DNA of 64,000 nucleotides from Effrenium voratum (lineage: Eukaryota; Sar; Dinophyceae; Suessiales; Symbiodiniaceae), in contig CAUJNA010003292.1 of assembly GCA_963377175.1 (NCBI GenBank), forward strand, positions 1-64,000, read 5' to 3'. Numbering within the stretch: position 1 is the first letter of the stretch; every line of letters begins with the position of its first letter. The notes below the pieces were generated by a model. It was not told the origin of the DNA. It saw only the letters and a program-made list of their open reading frames with translations, and did not search any database. Made by a program: the position numbers and the translations under genes. Shown here in pieces: positions 7,933 to 17,606 of the stretch.

Positions 7933-10658
7933 TTATTTAAGAATTTTCTTTTTAAATTCCTTAATTTCTTTTTCAAGTTTATCTACTTGATCATTTATTT
8001 CTAACACTGCTTTATGAACTAACACAGGTAAAGTTAAATAATTTAATCCTAAATACTCTCTGTCTTTACTAACAACATTTTCAAATTCTTTCGGGGTTGC
8101 TTTTAATACTTCGTCTGCGATATATCCTATATGAGTTTTACCGCCATCATTTCTATCGTGTCTTTTAAACTTCTTCGGTTTAAATTTCTTAATAACATTC
8201 ATACAATTAGATTTAATATGGTCTATATCATATTTCAATCTTGAATCAGATGAATCCACAAATGTTCCGTTGATGGTTACTGTTGTTGCTGTTAAGTCTA
8301 TATTAGTTCCTGTTGATGGTTCAATTAAATTACACAACATTTTTCGTTCCTGCAACTGTTGCATTTTCATTAAAAGTCGATGGAGCATTATTTGTAAAAC
8401 TTTCAGTATTTACTGTTGTTCCAAATGTCTTATCAATAGATAATAAAACTGAAGGTGTACTCGAGCTATCTGCTATTCTAAACGCAGTGTTTGATGTCCT
8501 GAATATTACATCAATTGTAGATAAACTAGTTCCATCGTAATAAGTTGATATTTCACTCGTACCAAGCTTTAAGTCTGTTCCTGTTGTCATTGAAATATTA
8601 TCTGAAAATAAAACCGTTGTTAAATCAAATGATTGAATGGTATGAGTTGCTAAATATGCATTTTGAACTGCTAAGTTGGTATCAACAGTTACTAATGTGC
8701 CACCATTAGGCGCTATATGATTGCTTCTTAATGCTCCATTAGTTTTAACATAAACATCATCAGCAAACAAAGTACCCATAAAAACAGCAGTAGCAGTATT
8801 AAAAGTCCATCCGCTAGAAATATTAACTGCTCCAACTATGTTAGATTGAACAGCAGGGTCTCCACAGATAAACCTAATCGAAGAATTAGCATCACTATTC
8901 CTCATATCAAAAGATGAAAAAGCACTAACATATCTATATAATTCACAATTTGTATCAATTGTTAATTTACCATCAGTATCAATATTAACATTATCACAAT
9001 TAACAGCAGCATTTGTATAAATATTTCCTAACACATCTATAGGTTTACTAAAAATTGTTTTTCCTACAAGCCCATCAGCCATAAATATTGGTGAGAAGCA
9101 TTAGTTATATCTCCTACACTACACGCTACAAAATTAGGATGATGTATATAAAAACCTTCTGTTGCATCTGGCGTATATGTTTCTAAATAAGGTTCTAATC
9201 CATTTATTGAAGTATTGATATTATCTATTTTTGTTTTAATATCTGTTGAAAATCATTATTTGTAAATAAATTTCCTTTCATATAAACAGCACCTTCAAAA
9301 TATGATGTTCCGTGTGATTGAGCAAAATTATACGAAGTATGAACATTACCATTAATCGTAATTCTTGAAGCATTATTAGGTCTTCCAATAATGACATCGC
9401 CAGTGTTCCATCCTAACCATAATCTATAAGGCGTAGCACCTTCTAACCCTTGATAAGAGTCTAACTGACATCCTCGTTTAAACTCGAGTCTTTGGTTACT
9501 AACTGCGTCCTGGATTCAAAATATTGGATTAGTATTATCTGTTAAACTAAGTATTAATGGCGAATTCACTGTCTGTAATGTTGTATTAACTTTGTCTAAT
9601 TCTTGACTTATTACTGTATCTTGTGCGCTATCATTTGTAATTATTGAATTAGTTGTATTTGTATTTCCTGTTATTAATCCACTTAATCCATCTGATTGTA
9701 AAACATAACTAGCGTCTGAACCTGCTATATCTAAAATAGACGAACACGAAAATAAACCAGATACTTGTAAATTACTTAATATTGTAGTATTATGATTTAA
9801 TAATATTTTATCATTTTGAAAAATTGAAGAATTATTAATTTCTACATCACCAAAGCCTCGCTGGTTTAAAAACATAGTTGCTCCACTTAAATTTCCATAA
9901 ATATAACTATCAAAATAAATATTATACATTTCATAAAAAGTAATATAATTTCCAAAATTTGCTATTTTGAAAATTGAAGTAGTTGCTATATTATGAATTA
10001 ATGTATTGTTCAATACTGATGTATTTATTTTATCTGATAATAAATTATTAGTTGTTATTTTATTGTAATATAAATTACTATCAAATGAACCTGTTTGTAA
10101 TTGAGATATTAAATGAGAATTTGATGAAAAATTATTAAAATTAGTTGATACAGTAGAATTTAAATTATTTATTAAATGTGTATTTGATGAAATACTATGA
10201 AAATTTGTACTAATTAAATTAGTATTAGAACTAATATTATTAAAATTAGTTGTCATAGTAGAATTTAAATTATTAATTAAATGTGCATTTGAAGAAATAT
10301 TGTTAAAATTAGTTGTCATAGTAGAATTTAAATTACTTATTAAACTTGTATTTAATGAAATATTATTAAAATTTGTATTTGAAGTTATTGTCAGATTACC
10401 TATTAAAAATGTATTTGAACAAATATTATTTGATAATGCATCAATTTCTGTTTTGTCATATGTTTCAGTTATATCATGAAAATTAGCATTTATTTGCTCC
10501 TTTGTGTAGGTGTCTGCTTGGTCTGCTTTACTATCTAATACTGTTTGAATGTCAGATTTACTCGCGTAAAGGTCTTCTATATCATTGACTGCTCCATCTT
10601 TTACTTGCCTAATTTTATTTGCTGTAATATCAAAGATATTCATTAAGTTTTTGCTCAT
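7933..10658 (-). pseudogene. Long fibre/spike protein with S74 self-cleaving chaperone domain, broken by several indels and a stop
   Basis: One long minus-strand gene (about 900 codons) in pieces. Piece 1 (10658-9516, 380 aa) has a coiled-coil start (KADQADTYTKEQINANF) and four or more ~21-residue repeats around NFNNISSNTHLINNLNS, ending at TGA 9516-9518. The same frame continues to about 9240, shifts to LEPYLETYTPD, then shifts again into 9082-8330 (MADGLVGKTIF onward, beta-rich). A last shift near 8335 leads into 8388-7933: SSDSRLKYDI, FKPKKFKRH, HIGYIADEV, LTLPVLVHKAVLEI. This last part is a peptidase S74 intramolecular chaperone, which trims itself off trimeric fibres. The gene abuts the major capsid gene, as expected for a receptor-binding appendage. 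Fibre role inferred from domain and context. Confidence 0.75.
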
Positions 10659-10705
10659 AATATTATATTATTAATTAGAAAATTAATAATATCATATTTT
10701 TTATT

Positions 10706-12085
10706 TTAATCATAAAATGATACAGAATTTGAGCGGATTTCAAGAATGCACTCATGAACCAAGAGCATATAAATTCTCTCGGCCATTTTACCAGGAGCAC
10801 TATATAATGTTGAACCCTCCAACGCTTTTATTTTAACAACCATATTTGAATTATTTTTAAGGTTCATACCAGTATAATTTGCACTTTCTAATTTTTGTAA
10901 ATTAAAACCATACATAAAAGCGTGAGACCTGTAATCTTCTGCACTAACTAACATTGGCTTATCGGCACAATGCATAAGATGGGCATATGCTTCACGAACA
11001 CCTTGAATTTCTTGACTTGGAATAACTTGATTACCGATTATCAAAGAAGCAGATAAATCATGCTCAGGGTCATAACGTCCTTTGTCACCTGTTACATGTG
11101 CCAGTGGATGATACATAAAGTTATATGGTTTCAATAATTCCCCGTATCCGCCTACATAACCCTTTTGAGTCGCATTTGAAAAAGAAATAAACAGTTTATT
11201 TAATTTAGACACATTACGGACAATAGTTGTGAATATTTCAGTTGTTGTTGATGCTGTTTGTTCTTGTAGTGTTTCAGTTTCAAATGTAATAGGAAGAGAA
11301 CCAGTTTCTAATATTTTAGCATACTCTGCATATAAGCTATCGTCAAGAGTATAGACATTTCCTTTGAATAACGGTTTTGTGACTGACCATGTTATACTTG
11401 TATTTGTAGCAGTAAAAAGTCCTGTTCTATTAACAATTGGTTTTAATACATCAGTGGTTAAATATAATTCAACTGTTATTGGACAATAAGATAAAGGTAT
11501 CCAGTTTTCACAAGTCTTGAAACATTTTAAATTTAAATCAAAATAGACATTAGCACTTTTACCTTCTTTTATTCCTTTATAATTACCATTGGTTACATTT
11601 CTAGTTACTGCCTGAGTACTGGAAGTTCCAGTAGCATCACAAACTAAAAACCGTCCATCATGATTGAGTAGACTATTTCCAAAACCCAATGCTTCATCAA
11701 TTCTTTTTTCTTCTGATGATTTTAATACATCTTTCATTGCACTCGCACGAGAAAGAGAATTTAAATCACATACAATGACATCGCCCATTAACACACGCAC
11801 TCTATCAAAGAAACCTGCTGTATCAATTGGTCGAAGTTCGTTAAATTCTGTGTTATCAGTGTTGTTTAGAGTAAATCCTAATAATAGTGATGGTGTGGAC
11901 AACCATTGATTAGGTGGTCCAGTAATGTTAAATCTAATTACTGAATTTGTATCAGCGGTATAAGTAGAAACCGATGAAGGATAAAAGTTTTTACTTTCTT
12001 TTGACCGAACATAAGAACCGCCATCTTTTAATTTAAATCTTAAATTCTTTTCAACAAGGACATCTTCAATATCTAGTGTTTCCAT
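10706..12085 (-). CDS. Major capsid protein (double jelly-roll type), 459 aa, intact
   Basis: Forms the pseudo-hexameric capsomers of the virion. Seen: N-terminus METLDIEDVLVEKNLRFKLKDGG, GPPNQWLSTPSLLLGF, RPIDTAGFFDRVRVLMGDVIV, ENWIPLSYCPITVELYL, and a C-terminus HECILEIRSNSVSFYD typical of Polinton-like and related viral capsid proteins that end in a short beta strand before an aromatic-acidic tail. The two-fold beta-rich layout and length (family about 450-650) fit. The ATG at 12085 is preceded by an AT-rich TATATAAG box. It is flanked by fibre and lipase on the same strand. This is one of the few core genes with no break. Confidence 0.8.
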   Translation of the reverse strand: METLDIEDVLVEKNLRFKLKDGGSYVRSKESKNFYPSSVSTYTADTNSVIRFNITGPPNQWLSTPSLLLGFTLNNTDNTEFNELRPIDTAGFFDRVRVLMGDVIVCDLNSLSRASAMKDVLKSSEEKRIDEALGFGNSLLNHDGRFLVCDATGTSSTQAVTRNVTNGNYKGIKEGKSANVYFDLNLKCFKTCENWIPLSYCPITVELYLTTDVLKPIVNRTGLFTATNTSITWSVTKPLFKGNVYTLDDSLYAEYAKILETGSLPITFETETLQEQTASTTTEIFTTIVRNVSKLNKLFISFSNATQKGYVGGYGELLKPYNFMYHPLAHVTGDKGRYDPEHDLSASLIIGNQVIPSQEIQGVREAYAHLMHCADKPMLVSAEDYRSHAFMYGFNLQKLESANYTGMNLKNNSNMVVKIKALEGSTLYSAPGKMAERIYMLLVHECILEIRSNSVSFYD

Positions 12086-12134
12086 AACTTATATATTTAA
12101 TAATAGAAAAATATTATATTATTCTATTATTAAA

Positions 12135-12326
12135 TTATTTTATTTTAAAGTGTGAATAATCTATAGCTTCTTTTTTAGATTTTTTATTTAATAGTTTTTT
12201 AGATTTATTTTAAATATTATTATGTTCAACCTTATAATTAGGTTCGTCTTCTACAATCTTTTTAATGTCTTCATAACTGACTTTCTTTTTAGGATTTATA
12301 GTATTTTTTATATCATTATTAGGCAT
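12135..12326 (-). pseudogene. Small basic protein with in-frame TAA
   Basis: From ATG 12326 the frame gives 38 residues (MPNNDIKNTINPKKKVSYEDIKKIV and so on), then TAA at 12210-12212. The same frame continues Lys-rich (NKSKKLLNKKSKKEAIDYSHFKIK) to a stop at 12135-12137. It is either a 38-aa protein or a 63-codon gene with one nonsense change. No family recognised; it lies between capsid and lipase genes. Confidence 0.4.
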
Positions 12327-12337
12327 TATATATAAGA

Positions 12338-13006
12338 CTATACAATTTCCTTTACAGGCTCAATACTTCTTGATACGTCCTTGCCAGTATCACCATATAA
12401 TGAGTGTTGATGATTTGTTAATGGGTTAAAACCTCCTCTATTTGATGTTATACTGCCTCTATCTAAAATACTGACTATATCTCCAAAATTTCGTATGCTT
12501 GTGTAGTTGTCATTGTTTTTGTTTGACATTGATATAAAAGGAGCACCGTAAGTAGTTAATCTAATATTTCTATCAGGATTTTCTTTTAAATATTTAGCAC
12601 TCGCACTACTACCCAATGAATGTGAAATAACTTCACTAATATTATGGTTTTCATCAAGTATATCGCTAATATCTCTATATCTTTCACTGAATGAACTTAA
12701 GCCAAATGGAATTGTAATATCACTTAAAATATCATCAATATGTGATTTAATATTAGACTTACCACATGTCCCAGCAACATATAGTTTATTATTATCCAAA
12801 TAATAACCTTTTCCATTTGTATATGCTTTGCTTAATCCTTCTGTGTCAGATAAATTATTATTATATTTAGGTTTGAATAATGATTTTTCTTGTTGAATTT
12901 CATTAATTATTTTTCTATACATCTCACTATATCCTTGATGAAGAGGATTGTATGATTTTAATGTTCCTTCTTTTAAATAATATTTATATTTGTATTTATT
13001 TTTCAT
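12338..13006 (-). CDS. Class 3 lipase-like alpha/beta hydrolase, 222 aa
   Basis: Expected to hydrolyse ester bonds of lipids. The nucleophile elbow is ISHSLGSSAS with Ser130; TTYGAPFISM is the strand after it, typical of fungal-type (class 3) lipases; NFGDIVSIL gives Asp176 and NHQHSLYG gives His199 or His201, in the right order for a Ser-Asp-His triad. No signal peptide or membrane span is obvious. It stands between capsid and minor capsid genes. Lipases and phospholipases of virions can help membrane escape during entry; that role is inferred. ATG at 13006 follows an AT-rich box. No breaks seen. Confidence 0.7.
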   Translation of the reverse strand: MKNKYKYKYYLKEGTLKSYNPLHQGYSEMYRKIINEIQQEKSLFKPKYNNNLSDTEGLSKAYTNGKGYYLDNNKLYVAGTCGKSNIKSHIDDILSDITIPFGLSSFSERYRDISDILDENHNISEVISHSLGSSASAKYLKENPDRNIRLTTYGAPFISMSNKNNDNYTSIRNFGDIVSILDRGSITSNRGGFNPLTNHQHSLYGDTGKDVSRSIEPVKEIV

Positions 13007-13044
13007 ATATAATTAAATTATAAAATTTCTAATTAATTAATATA

Positions 13045-13877
13045 ATGAGATTTCGTAAAATATATATCAACAGTGCTTATCGTGATTTAAATGACAGTCA
13101 ATCTACATCAGATTTTGTTATTAATTTAAGAGAGCAACAAGAATGCGGACCAAATACTAAAATGATTTGTCACGAAGTATCTATCGCTAATTCATTTTAT
13201 CCAATTCAAGATAATTCAAATAACAGATTATATTTAACATTAGGAGGGATATTAATTGGAGCACCAGTATATTATTTTATTGTAGCACCTGATAAAGGTA
13301 GTTATGTAGGTAGTGAATTAGCAACCGAATTACAAAATACATTGAACACTGCTACTAATGGAACTGATGGAAATAGTGATTTTTTTACTTGTAGTTATTC
13401 ATTAAAAACAAATAATATAACTATAAGTTGTAATTATATTTCTTATTTTTTATAATCCATACAGATAAAGAATTACAAACTAATTATAGTTTTGGTGTTG
13501 ATTATGATAGAGATTATCCTAATAGTATTAATGACATTTTAGGAAATACTACTGAAAAAGTAAATAGTACAGCAGACCCGTTTGGTAGTGGATTTATATC
13601 ATTTTTACCTGTTAAAAATATTTATATTCATTGTAATGAATTAAGTAACGGAAACCAGTTATGTAGTTTTGGTACTTCATCAATAATAAAAAAAGTACCA
13701 GTTTTAACATCATTCGGCAACCTCATATATGATAATGAACTAATTTTAAATGATGCTAATGATGTTAGTATGCGTTCATTGAATAGACTTCATTTTAGAT
13801 TTACTGATGCGTCGGGTAGAGTTTTAAATATGAATGGCACAACATCTTCTTTTTCATTAACATTTTTTGAAGGTTAG
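13045..13877 (+). pseudogene. Penton-like minor capsid protein, frameshift in a T run
   Basis: Would form the pentameric capsid vertices. The open part 13045-13455 (136 aa) starts MRFRKIYINSAYRD, then SDFVINLREQQE, ICHEVSIANSFYPIQDNSNNRLYL, the typical opening of Polinton-like minor capsid proteins. The frame stops after a six-T run at 13446-13451. The adjacent frame continues (HTDKELQTNYSF, DPFGSGFISFLPVKNIYIHC, RLHFRFTDASGRVLNMNG) to a TAG at 13875-13877, so the whole would be about 277 residues. One missing or extra T explains the break. Diverges from the lipase gene on the other strand; the 38-base gap holds the shared AT-rich promoter region. Confidence 0.75.
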
Positions 13878-13970
13878 AAAAGCATATATTAAATATTTTA
13901 ATATAAATATTTGTTATATACTAATTATATTAACATATTTTAATATAAATATTTACTATATACTAATTAT

Positions 13971-14579
13971 ATGGTTAAAAATATTGAAATAGTAGATGTA
14001 GGCATTGAAAATAATGAAACACCTAAAGAAGTAGAAGACAGTAAAGAAGAACCTATTATTAATGAAGAAAGTAAAGAAGTAGAAACTAATAATATTATAA
14101 ATGAAGAAAATAATAAAGACAATACACCAGATAATAATATAGACGAACGCGAATGCTTCGCGTTGCTACGCGAACCACCAAAACAAGAATTAAAATCTAA
14201 AACGTACTCAACTGAAAAAGTGGAATGTCCAAAATGCAAAAAATATTTAACAAAATACACTTTCAGATATCGTCATAACTGTAATGGAATACCAGTTAAA
14301 AAAGAACCAGACCCTAACAAAGTTGTCCGTAGAAAAATTATGCATCCAGAACAAGCAAAAGAATTTGAGAATAATGTATATGAAAAAGTTAAAGATAATA
14401 TTCCAAAAGTTGATGAACAAGAAATAGAAAGAAGAGTAGAAGAAAGACTGAAAAAACATTTAGAAACAACTGCTAATAAAGTATTTGAAACTGCAAAAGA
14501 TAGATACAATAATATTAAAATGGAACGAGATATTAAAAATAAACAGAAAATTAATAATTTAGCAAATAGAATTATTTAG
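13971..14579 (+). CDS. Zinc-finger and coiled-coil protein, 202 aa
   Basis: The N-terminal 60 residues are Glu/Asn-rich and probably disordered. A zinc finger follows at about 84-105 (VECPKCKKYLTKYTFRYRHNC, CxxC...HxC). The C-terminal ~80 residues (EIERRVEERLKKHLETTANKVFETAKDRYNN) form a likely coiled coil. The preceding region contains a duplicated ~45-base AT-rich stretch with a TATATACTAATTATAT box at the ATG. First of a run of plus-strand accessory genes between capsid and integrase. Possibly nucleic-acid binding; no named family. Confidence 0.55.
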   Translation: MVKNIEIVDVGIENNETPKEVEDSKEEPIINEESKEVETNNIINEENNKDNTPDNNIDERECFALLREPPKQELKSKTYSTEKVECPKCKKYLTKYTFRYRHNCNGIPVKKEPDPNKVVRRKIMHPEQAKEFENNVYEKVKDNIPKVDEQEIERRVEERLKKHLETTANKVFETAKDRYNNIKMERDIKNKQKINNLANRII

Positions 14580-14597
14580 TCTAACTATTATTATATA

Positions 14598-15071
14598 ATG
14601 ATTATTGATAAAAAACAATTGCTTATGCACCGTAGAGAAATTTATGACAATGTTGTAAATAGAATAACAGAACCACAAAATAAAGACAAACCGAATATCA
14701 GTGATGTTATTGATAGAAAAGCAGTTTTTGAAACAAACAAACCAAAAAAGAAGAATAAATATAAATCAAATCAACATTACTATTATGAAGGAGACAACAA
14801 GGCACACCAACCTAATTACACATATTTGAAAGAATTACAAGAACAATTAGAACGTCATAGTGCTAAAAAAGATTATGCTGTATTTCAAAATAAAAGAAGA
14901 TATCAAGAAGAAGCACAGGCGTATTTTAATGAAATCCAAAGGTTGGAAAGTGAAAAATTGAGACATCACCCATCAAGTGAAACAGGTAAATCCTATTCAG
15001 AAATGATTAAGAAGAAGAAAGGGATAATCAATCAATTAAGACAAGATTTTGATTTTGAAAAAAATAATTAA
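14598..15071 (+). CDS. Charged helical protein, 157 aa
   Basis: Highly charged and predicted helical. ISDVIDRKAVF at about residues 34-44 matches IRDVIDRNSYYF in the next gene (15117), and the two are probably paralogues. The middle (YTYLKELQEQLERHSAKKDYAVF) is coiled-coil-like. It starts 18 bases after the upstream stop with a TATATA box at the ATG. Possibly a virion core or scaffold protein, from position only. Confidence 0.5.
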   Translation: MIIDKKQLLMHRREIYDNVVNRITEPQNKDKPNISDVIDRKAVFETNKPKKKNKYKSNQHYYYEGDNKAHQPNYTYLKELQEQLERHSAKKDYAVFQNKRRYQEEAQAYFNEIQRLESEKLRHHPSSETGKSYSEMIKKKKGIINQLRQDFDFEKNN

Positions 15072-15116
15072 ATTAATTAGATTAATAAATTATAATCTAA
15101 TTAATTTAATATACTA

Positions 15117-16188
15117 ATGAGATTAGACAATGCACAGATGAAAACATTAAAATCACAATTGAGATTAAGACCGTCTTATAATGAACTGATAAAGGAAATT
15201 ACAAAGGAAGAATTTAAAAATAAGAATATAAGAGATGTAATAGACAGAAACTCTTATTATTTTCGTGATAGTCCATTAGGAACAGTGTATGATAATAATA
15301 CAGTAGATTTGAGACAGCAACACTTTAAAAAAATGGTAGATGGAGAAAATCAAACAAAATATTTTTATATATCGAAGGATGATGAAATGGATGATTTAAG
15401 AGACGGTTCAATACAAACACTAAGTGCCACAATGGATGATGCAGAGGAACAACACGAACGACAAATCAGTCAAATTTCAATAAGACTTAGTAGTGAACAA
15501 ATAGCAGACCTACACCAACGAGCACAACGAGCAAGACAATTAGATGAAGATGACTGGCAGTCAGTAGCAACCGCAAAGTCAAGTGATGATTTACCGCCAT
15601 TGGAAGATTTACAACCAAAAAGAGTTTCAAATTTACAAAAAGCAAGAGCAAGATTGCAATTGAAACGATTTATTGATGAAGATAAAGACAGTCCTGAACC
15701 AAAAAGAGTTTCAAATTTACAAATAGCAAGAGCAAGATTGGAATTGAAACGATTAGATGACGAAGATAAAAACAGTCCTGAACTAATAGAAATAAAAGAA
15801 GCAGAAAAAAGAATAGAGCAAAAAATGGAAACCGCTGGCAGTTCATCCACATTACCAGCAAGACAAACAAGAACACATAAGGAAACTATTGACTATTCAA
15901 CTGATATAAACCATTGGAAGGGAAGCACAGTAAAAGAAGAAGACATATTATTTCAATTATATTTAAGAGGAGCAGGACTTACTGAAGAACAGGAACAACA
16001 ATATTCAAACACAAAGAAAAAGGGGGAAGGTAAAAAAGGAAACCGGTAGAACTTATTTAGTTGGACTGGTGGAGAAGCTTATAAACAGCGGAAAATGGAC
16101 AACAGAAGTAAATGATGAATTGTTAAGAAAAAGAATGAATGATTGGAAAGATATGAAAGGAAAAGGAAAGGCAACAAAGGAAAAATAA
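15117..16188 (+). pseudogene. Charged virion-like protein with internal repeat, frameshift near 3' end
   Basis: The open part 15117-16049 gives 310 residues. The N-terminus has LRLRPSYNELIKE and IRDVIDRNSYYF, shared with neighbours. Two tandem 28-residue repeats occur at about 164-219 (PKRVSNLQKARARLQLKR, then PKRVSNLQIARARLELKR). After NTKKKGEGKK the frame hits a TAG (16047-16049), but a neighbouring frame continues GRTYLVGLVEKLINSGKW to 16186-16188. G and A runs at 16022-16037 are the likely indel site. Intact length would be about 356 residues. Function unknown; likely structural or DNA-associated from charge and position. Confidence 0.5.
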
Positions 16189-16222
16189 TTCATTTTACAT
16201 AATTTATCAATAATTATATAAA

Positions 16223-17101
16223 ATGATTAACAACCACAAGCAAGAGTTAAGGAAACGCCCTACTTATGATGAAATGCTTAAACAAGCAATCACAAGCAAA
16301 ATGAAAACAACAGTTATATTGAAGAAATACAAAAATTATATGTTATTGAATAATTTTGATTTTGATAAAATGGATTTAATGAATTATAAAAATAAAGAAA
16401 GATATATGAACGCTCAAGTTATGATGGCAGACAAGGCAACACAAACGCTTAACAAAGAAAACAAGGCAACACAAACAGACCTACCACATGATAAAGCGAC
16501 ACAAACTTATAATTTTGATGATATGACAAAAATATTAGGCGGTTCTTCAAAGAGTTTCAAAAGCAAACTGATAACCAAGGCTGAAGCAGAAGCATTAGCA
16601 TTTACATATGACCCTGATTTATATGATGACGACGATGATGATGATGATAAAAAGGATGATGATATTGATAAATATAGAAAGAAATTATTTATTTTGATGA
16701 GGATTATAGAATTTATGTTGAGGACGGGTTTTAGTATAGGACAAATAGTAGCACATTTAACATATCACACTACATTAACTACAATTCAAGGTTCAGAGTT
16801 ATTAGTTAATTTAACAATGAATTCATTAGTAACATCATACGATATAGCAACTGCTATAATGAATTGGTTGAATACAAATGTTAGTGAGGAAGTTGAATTA
16901 AATACTTCCCCGCCTATTAGCGTTAATAGTTCTCCACCTATCACTGTTAATAGTTCTTCAACGCATACTGTTAATTCATCCTCATCAGAAGAAAATTCTA
17001 ATTATGAAATAGCACCACCAACAGAAATACCTATTCCTACTGATGCTGAAAGTGAAAATGATGGAGATAAGGATAAAGATAAGAATAAAGAAAAACAATA
17101 A
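16223..17101 (+). CDS. Putative virion protein with three LC8-type KATQT motifs, 292 aa
   Basis: The N-terminal LRKRPTYDEMLKQAI shares the LRxRPxYxE module of the 15117 gene. KATQT occurs at residues 71-75, 81-85 and 91-95, exactly ten apart, with Asp or Asn before each; (K/R)xTQT is the classical ligand of dynein light chain LC8. An acidic run (DDDDDDDDKKDDD) at about 135-147 is followed by a long hydrophobic/helical region (about 153-220) that may insert in or lie on membrane, then Ser/Pro-rich repeats (SPPISVNSSPPITVNSS) and an acidic-basic tail. Intact frame; starts after a TATATAAA box. The role in intracellular transport or capsid assembly is inference. Confidence 0.55.
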   Translation: MINNHKQELRKRPTYDEMLKQAITSKMKTTVILKKYKNYMLLNNFDFDKMDLMNYKNKERYMNAQVMMADKATQTLNKENKATQTDLPHDKATQTYNFDDMTKILGGSSKSFKSKLITKAEAEALAFTYDPDLYDDDDDDDDKKDDDIDKYRKKLFILMRIIEFMLRTGFSIGQIVAHLTYHTTLTTIQGSELLVNLTMNSLVTSYDIATAIMNWLNTNVSEEVELNTSPPISVNSSPPITVNSSSTHTVNSSSSEENSNYEIAPPTEIPIPTDAESENDGDKDKDKNKEKQ

Positions 17102-17202
17102 AATAATAATAATAATAAATAATAAAAAAAATAAAATAAAACTAAAATACCAGAATTTGTAAAAATGCCTTAAAGAAATAGCGACTTTATTCTATAAGAT
17201 AA

Positions 17203-17562
17203 ATGCCATTCTATAGCAGACACTCAGATGATGGAAGAGATAGATTGTTAGGAGGAATACATGATGAAGATGATTATAATGACTTTATGAATATGTTATT
17301 TATGAATAGTAGTTTTGCTGATGACATTGAAAGACATTATAAAAGTTCAGATGCTGATGTGTTGCCAAGTCCTACTGATAGCGAAGAAACAAAAGAAAAT
17401 AAAGAGAAACAATATCAAAAGGATTATTATAAAAAATACTTTCAAGAAAAACTTAATAAACCTTATACATGTAATATTTGTGGAAAATCAATGGCCAACA
17501 GTTCTAACAAATCAAGACATGAAAAAAGTAGAAAGTGCCAGAGTACTAAAAATAAAGTCTAA
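17203..17562 (+). CDS. Single zinc-finger protein, 119 aa
   Basis: Residues ~84-113 hold YTCNICGKSMANSSNKSRHEKSRKC, a C2HC-type finger. The rest is acidic (DDGRDRLLGGIHDEDDYND) and helical. It lies between the KATQT protein and the integrase and may bind DNA or act as a transcription factor. A second frame (17315-17587) over the same bases is a shadow without motifs. No specific family. Confidence 0.55.
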   Translation: MPFYSRHSDDGRDRLLGGIHDEDDYNDFMNMLFMNSSFADDIERHYKSSDADVLPSPTDSEETKENKEKQYQKDYYKKYFQEKLNKPYTCNICGKSMANSSNKSRHEKSRKCQSTKNKV

Positions 17563-17606
17563 TTGGATAAAATTTAATTTTAATTAATATAATCCAATTT
17601 CAATAT

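Noticed and set aside
3323..12212. Alternative genetic code (TAA/TAG as Gln) to explain provirus stops
   Set aside because: TGA stops and many frameshifts are also present, and intact genes end normally at TAA/TAG; decay or error is simpler.
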